NCBI RefSeq assembly: GCF_016595435.1
Contig: NZ_JAENIJ010000001.1
Coordinates: forward strand, 62,001-126,000
Length of the DNA: 64,000 nucleotides
Direction: 5' to 3'
From: Luteolibacter pohnpeiensis
GTDB taxonomy: Bacteria > Verrucomicrobiota > Verrucomicrobiia > Verrucomicrobiales > Akkermansiaceae
In this document: positions 62,082-64,000 of the stretch, piece by piece
How positions within the stretch are numbered: position 1 is the first letter of the stretch
Layout of the letters: each line of letters opens with the position of its first letter
Translations under genes and position numbers: made by a program
The notes under the pieces: model-generated
What the model was told of the DNA's origin: nothing
Databases searched by the model: none
Seen by the model: the letters and a program-made list of their open reading frames with translations, nothing else

Positions 62082-62747
62082 ATGCCATTCATCAAAAGGC
62101 GATTTTTGCTATCGAAGCGTCCGTGGCCCAAGCCCCGCGGAGGCCCGCATTATGCTGCCTGCCACTTTTGCGATACGCTGCATCTGGAGCGTCCGCCGAG
62201 GGAGGGAATGGCGGCGCGTTGTGTGCGGTGCCATGCGGTGCTCTACCAGAATCGCCCGGCATCGCTTGCCAGAGCCAGTGCGTTGTCTTTGGCATCACTG
62301 TTACTGATGGTGATTGTCTATTGGTTCCCTTTCCTCACGCTTGAATACAATGGCATCCTGACCCGGCTGAATCCGGCTCAGGCTGCTTGGGCTCTATACG
62401 AGCAAGGAGATTGGCCGGTGGGGTTAGGAATCGGTTTGTTCACCGTGCTGGTGCCGCTTTTCATGGCTGGCGGTCTGCTTTACGTGTGTGGGCCGTTGAT
62501 GGCCGGATACGCCGCTCCGGGTGCGCGGACGATCGCGAAATGGATGCATCGTGCAGAGCCGTGGAACATGATTGAGGTGTTTCTTTTGGGGGTATTGGTC
62601 AGTTTGCTGAAACTGTGGCACATGGCGCATCTCGAGTTCGGTTCCGGCTTTTGGGCATTTGCTGCCTTGATGTTGTGCATGGCTGGTGCGCTCGCTGCGA
62701 TTGATCGCAATGAGCTATGGGATCGCCTGGAGGTGGCGAAATCATGA
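62082..62747 (+). CDS. pqiA: PqiA-domain membrane protein (first half)
   Basis: The 221-residue protein has an N-terminal zinc-ribbon-like part with CHFCDTLH and CVRCHAVLY, then four membrane helices (VYWFPFLTLEYNG and later WNMIEVFLLGVLVSLLKL). This is one PqiA/LetA repeat; in E. coli PqiA has two such repeats in one chain. The next gene supplies the second and overlaps by four bases. PqiA-PqiB works in lipid transport between membranes. Confidence 0.88.
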   Translation: MPFIKRRFLLSKRPWPKPRGGPHYAACHFCDTLHLERPPREGMAARCVRCHAVLYQNRPASLARASALSLASLLLMVIVYWFPFLTLEYNGILTRLNPAQAAWALYEQGDWPVGLGIGLFTVLVPLFMAGGLLYVCGPLMAGYAAPGARTIAKWMHRAEPWNMIEVFLLGVLVSLLKLWHMAHLEFGSGFWAFAALMLCMAGALAAIDRNELWDRLEVAKS

Positions 62748-63400
62748 AAAAAGACTGTCCAAAGCCATCGCGTGGAATTGAGCACGGCCTGGCGGGTTGT
62801 CATTCCTGTGGCAAGGTGTCGCCGGTTTCAAAGGGGCACTGTCCACGCTGCGGCAGCCATCTTCACTTGCGAAAACCGGACAGTATTCGCCGCACCGTGG
62901 CGTTTCTGATTGCTGCCGTGGCGCTCTATGTTCCAGCCAATTTGCTGCCGGTGATGGTGGTTTATGAGATTGGTGTCACCACGCCGACCACGATTGTGGC
63001 GGGGATGATCGAATTCTGGAAATCCGGTGCCTATCCCATTGCCTTGGTGATTTTTACCGCCTCGTTGTTGATCCCGATATTGAAAATCGTGGCACTGACG
63101 TGGTTATGCGCGGCAGCCTCCGGCAAACTTCATCCATCGCCCTGGGTGCTGGGGAAGGTGTATTTCCTGACCGAATTGTTCGGTCGCTGGTCGATGGTGG
63201 ATGTTTTCGTGGTGGCGATTCTGGTCGGATTGGTTCAGGTTGGCGCCTACACGACCATTGTTCCCGGCCCCGGTGTGCTTGCATTTGCATCCGTCGTGGT
63301 GATGACGATGCTGGCGGCAATGAGTTTCGATCCGCGGTTGCTGTGGGACCGTTTCGATGATTTGGATGTAGTTTCTCCTGATACCAAGAAAGATGACTGA
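62744..63400 (+). CDS. pqiA: PqiA-domain membrane protein (second half)
   Basis: The 218-residue protein has its own N-terminal zinc ribbon (GCHSCGKVS and HCPRCGSHL) and four membrane helices. LYVPANLLPVMVVYEIG and LTELFGRWSMVDVFVVAILVG are the conserved PqiA segments. It overlaps the preceding PqiA gene by four bases and the following PqiB-like gene by eight, so translation is probably coupled and the two chains likely form one inner-membrane unit. Confidence 0.9.
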   Translation: MKKDCPKPSRGIEHGLAGCHSCGKVSPVSKGHCPRCGSHLHLRKPDSIRRTVAFLIAAVALYVPANLLPVMVVYEIGVTTPTTIVAGMIEFWKSGAYPIALVIFTASLLIPILKIVALTWLCAAASGKLHPSPWVLGKVYFLTELFGRWSMVDVFVVAILVGLVQVGAYTTIVPGPGVLAFASVVVMTMLAAMSFDPRLLWDRFDDLDVVSPDTKKDD

Positions 63401-64000
63401 GACGAAAGAACCTGTGATCACTCCCGCGACCCCGGAGTATAAGGCCGCCCAGCGCTGGAACATCATTTGGGTGGTCCCGATTCTGGCGATTTTGATCGGT
63501 GGCTACTTGGTGTATCGGAGCTTCGCCTCCCAAGGTCCTCTGGCCGAAGTACGCTTCGAAACGGCGGATGGAATCATTGCCGGCCAGACCGAAGTCAGAT
63601 GCCGCTCGGTTCTCGTGGGGAAAGTCGAGGATGTCAAATTGTCGAAAGATCTGAAATCAGTGATGATCTCGTTACGGATCGATCCTGAATCGGAGAGCCT
63701 GCTGCGTGACGGGACTCAATTTTGGGTAGTTCGTCCCCGGGTCTCGGTTTCAGACATCTCGGGCCTCGGGACTTTGATCACTGGTGCCTACATCGAACTC
63801 GACCCAGGCAGCGGTGGAGAGTTGAAAACCAGCTACATCGGTAGGGAGACGCCGCCAGCCACCAGCCGCAGCATCCCAGGCCGCCGCTTGGTTTTGACGG
63901 CAGATGAGGCTGGCTCCTTGATGCCTGGTTCGCCGATTTATTACCGTGGCTACGAAGTGGGACGGATTGAAAGCCGCCGCTTGGACATCGAAAACAGACA
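63393..64000 (+). CDS. pqiB: PqiB-like MCE-domain protein (runs beyond window)
   Basis: The frame opens at ATG 63393, eight bases before the end of the second pqiA gene, and continues past the window; about 202 residues are visible. It has a single membrane helix (IIWVVPILAILIGGYLVYR) and then the first MCE domain (about 45-130), with VRFETADGIIAGQTEVRCRS and the start of a second one (about 160 on: LTADEAGSLMPGSPIYYRGY). In the family these domains form stacked rings across the periplasm that carry lipids between membranes. Confidence 0.92.
   Translation, partial: MTETKEPVITPATPEYKAAQRWNIIWVVPILAILIGGYLVYRSFASQGPLAEVRFETADGIIAGQTEVRCRSVLVGKVEDVKLSKDLKSVMISLRIDPESESLLRDGTQFWVVRPRVSVSDISGLGTLITGAYIELDPGSGGELKTSYIGRETPPATSRSIPGRRLVLTADEAGSLMPGSPIYYRGYEVGRIESRRLDIENR

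Overview
The window looks like a chromosomal segment of a Verrucomicrobiota bacterium, probably class Verrucomicrobiae near Luteolibacter or Haloferula. The grounds are a secreted DUF1501/DUF1553 gene pair, a Verru_Chthon-type prepilin cassette, GC-rich palindromic intergenic repeats, a GxxExxY element, many lipoproteins and twin-arginine exports, and few visible Shine-Dalgarno sequences. The taxon is an inference; no rRNA gene is present. There is one tRNA, no CRISPR array and no prophage.

Layout. 1-6.5 kb: a subtype-B tannase-like esterase cut by the window edge, then an AcrAB-type RND efflux operon divergent from a MarR regulator. 6.5-9.3 kb: a flavin disulfide oxidoreductase, a Sua5-type tRNA-modification enzyme and tRNA-Arg(CCG). 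9.5-13.6 kb: a sugar locus made of a FucP-like permease, a ROK kinase and a GH125 alpha-mannosidase, which would trim alpha-1,6-mannose, import it and phosphorylate it. 13.7-23.7 kb: a nucleoid-associated protein, the DUF1553/DUF1501 export pair, a DUF3616 protein, a double-thioredoxin protein and several unknown genes. 24-30 kb: a DEAD-box helicase, a CDF metal exporter, a TetR regulator with matching operators, and mutL. 30-30.4 kb: two tandem palindromic repeat units. 30.4-38 kb: secreted proteins and a prepilin-like operon. 38-49.5 kb: a zinc-ribbon coiled-coil protein, RarD, a dCMP deaminase-like enzyme, methionine synthase encoded as two genes with a transposon-like GxxExxY remnant between them, a thioredoxin-like protein, a VTT membrane protein, CinA and DsbD. 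49.5-64 kb: small membrane and lipoproteins, a zinc peptidase, the small-RNA region, a YceI/flavin reductase pair opposite a LysR regulator, NadE, a TPR/beta-helix membrane protein, a HAD phosphatase, an FAH-family hydrolase, and a PqiA-PqiA-PqiB transport operon that leaves the window.

The most unusual region is 51.79-52.27 kb. It is a 0.6 kb protein-free interval holding two similar units in tandem. Each has a near-perfect sigma-54 promoter (GG-N10-GC) followed by a short RNA that folds into a long terminator-like hairpin. The hairpins keep an identical 16-nt apical sequence while their stems differ by compensatory base changes. This is best read as a pair of sibling sigma-54-dependent small RNAs, in arrangement like the Qrr or CrcY/CrcZ RNAs of other phyla but not recognisably homologous to them.
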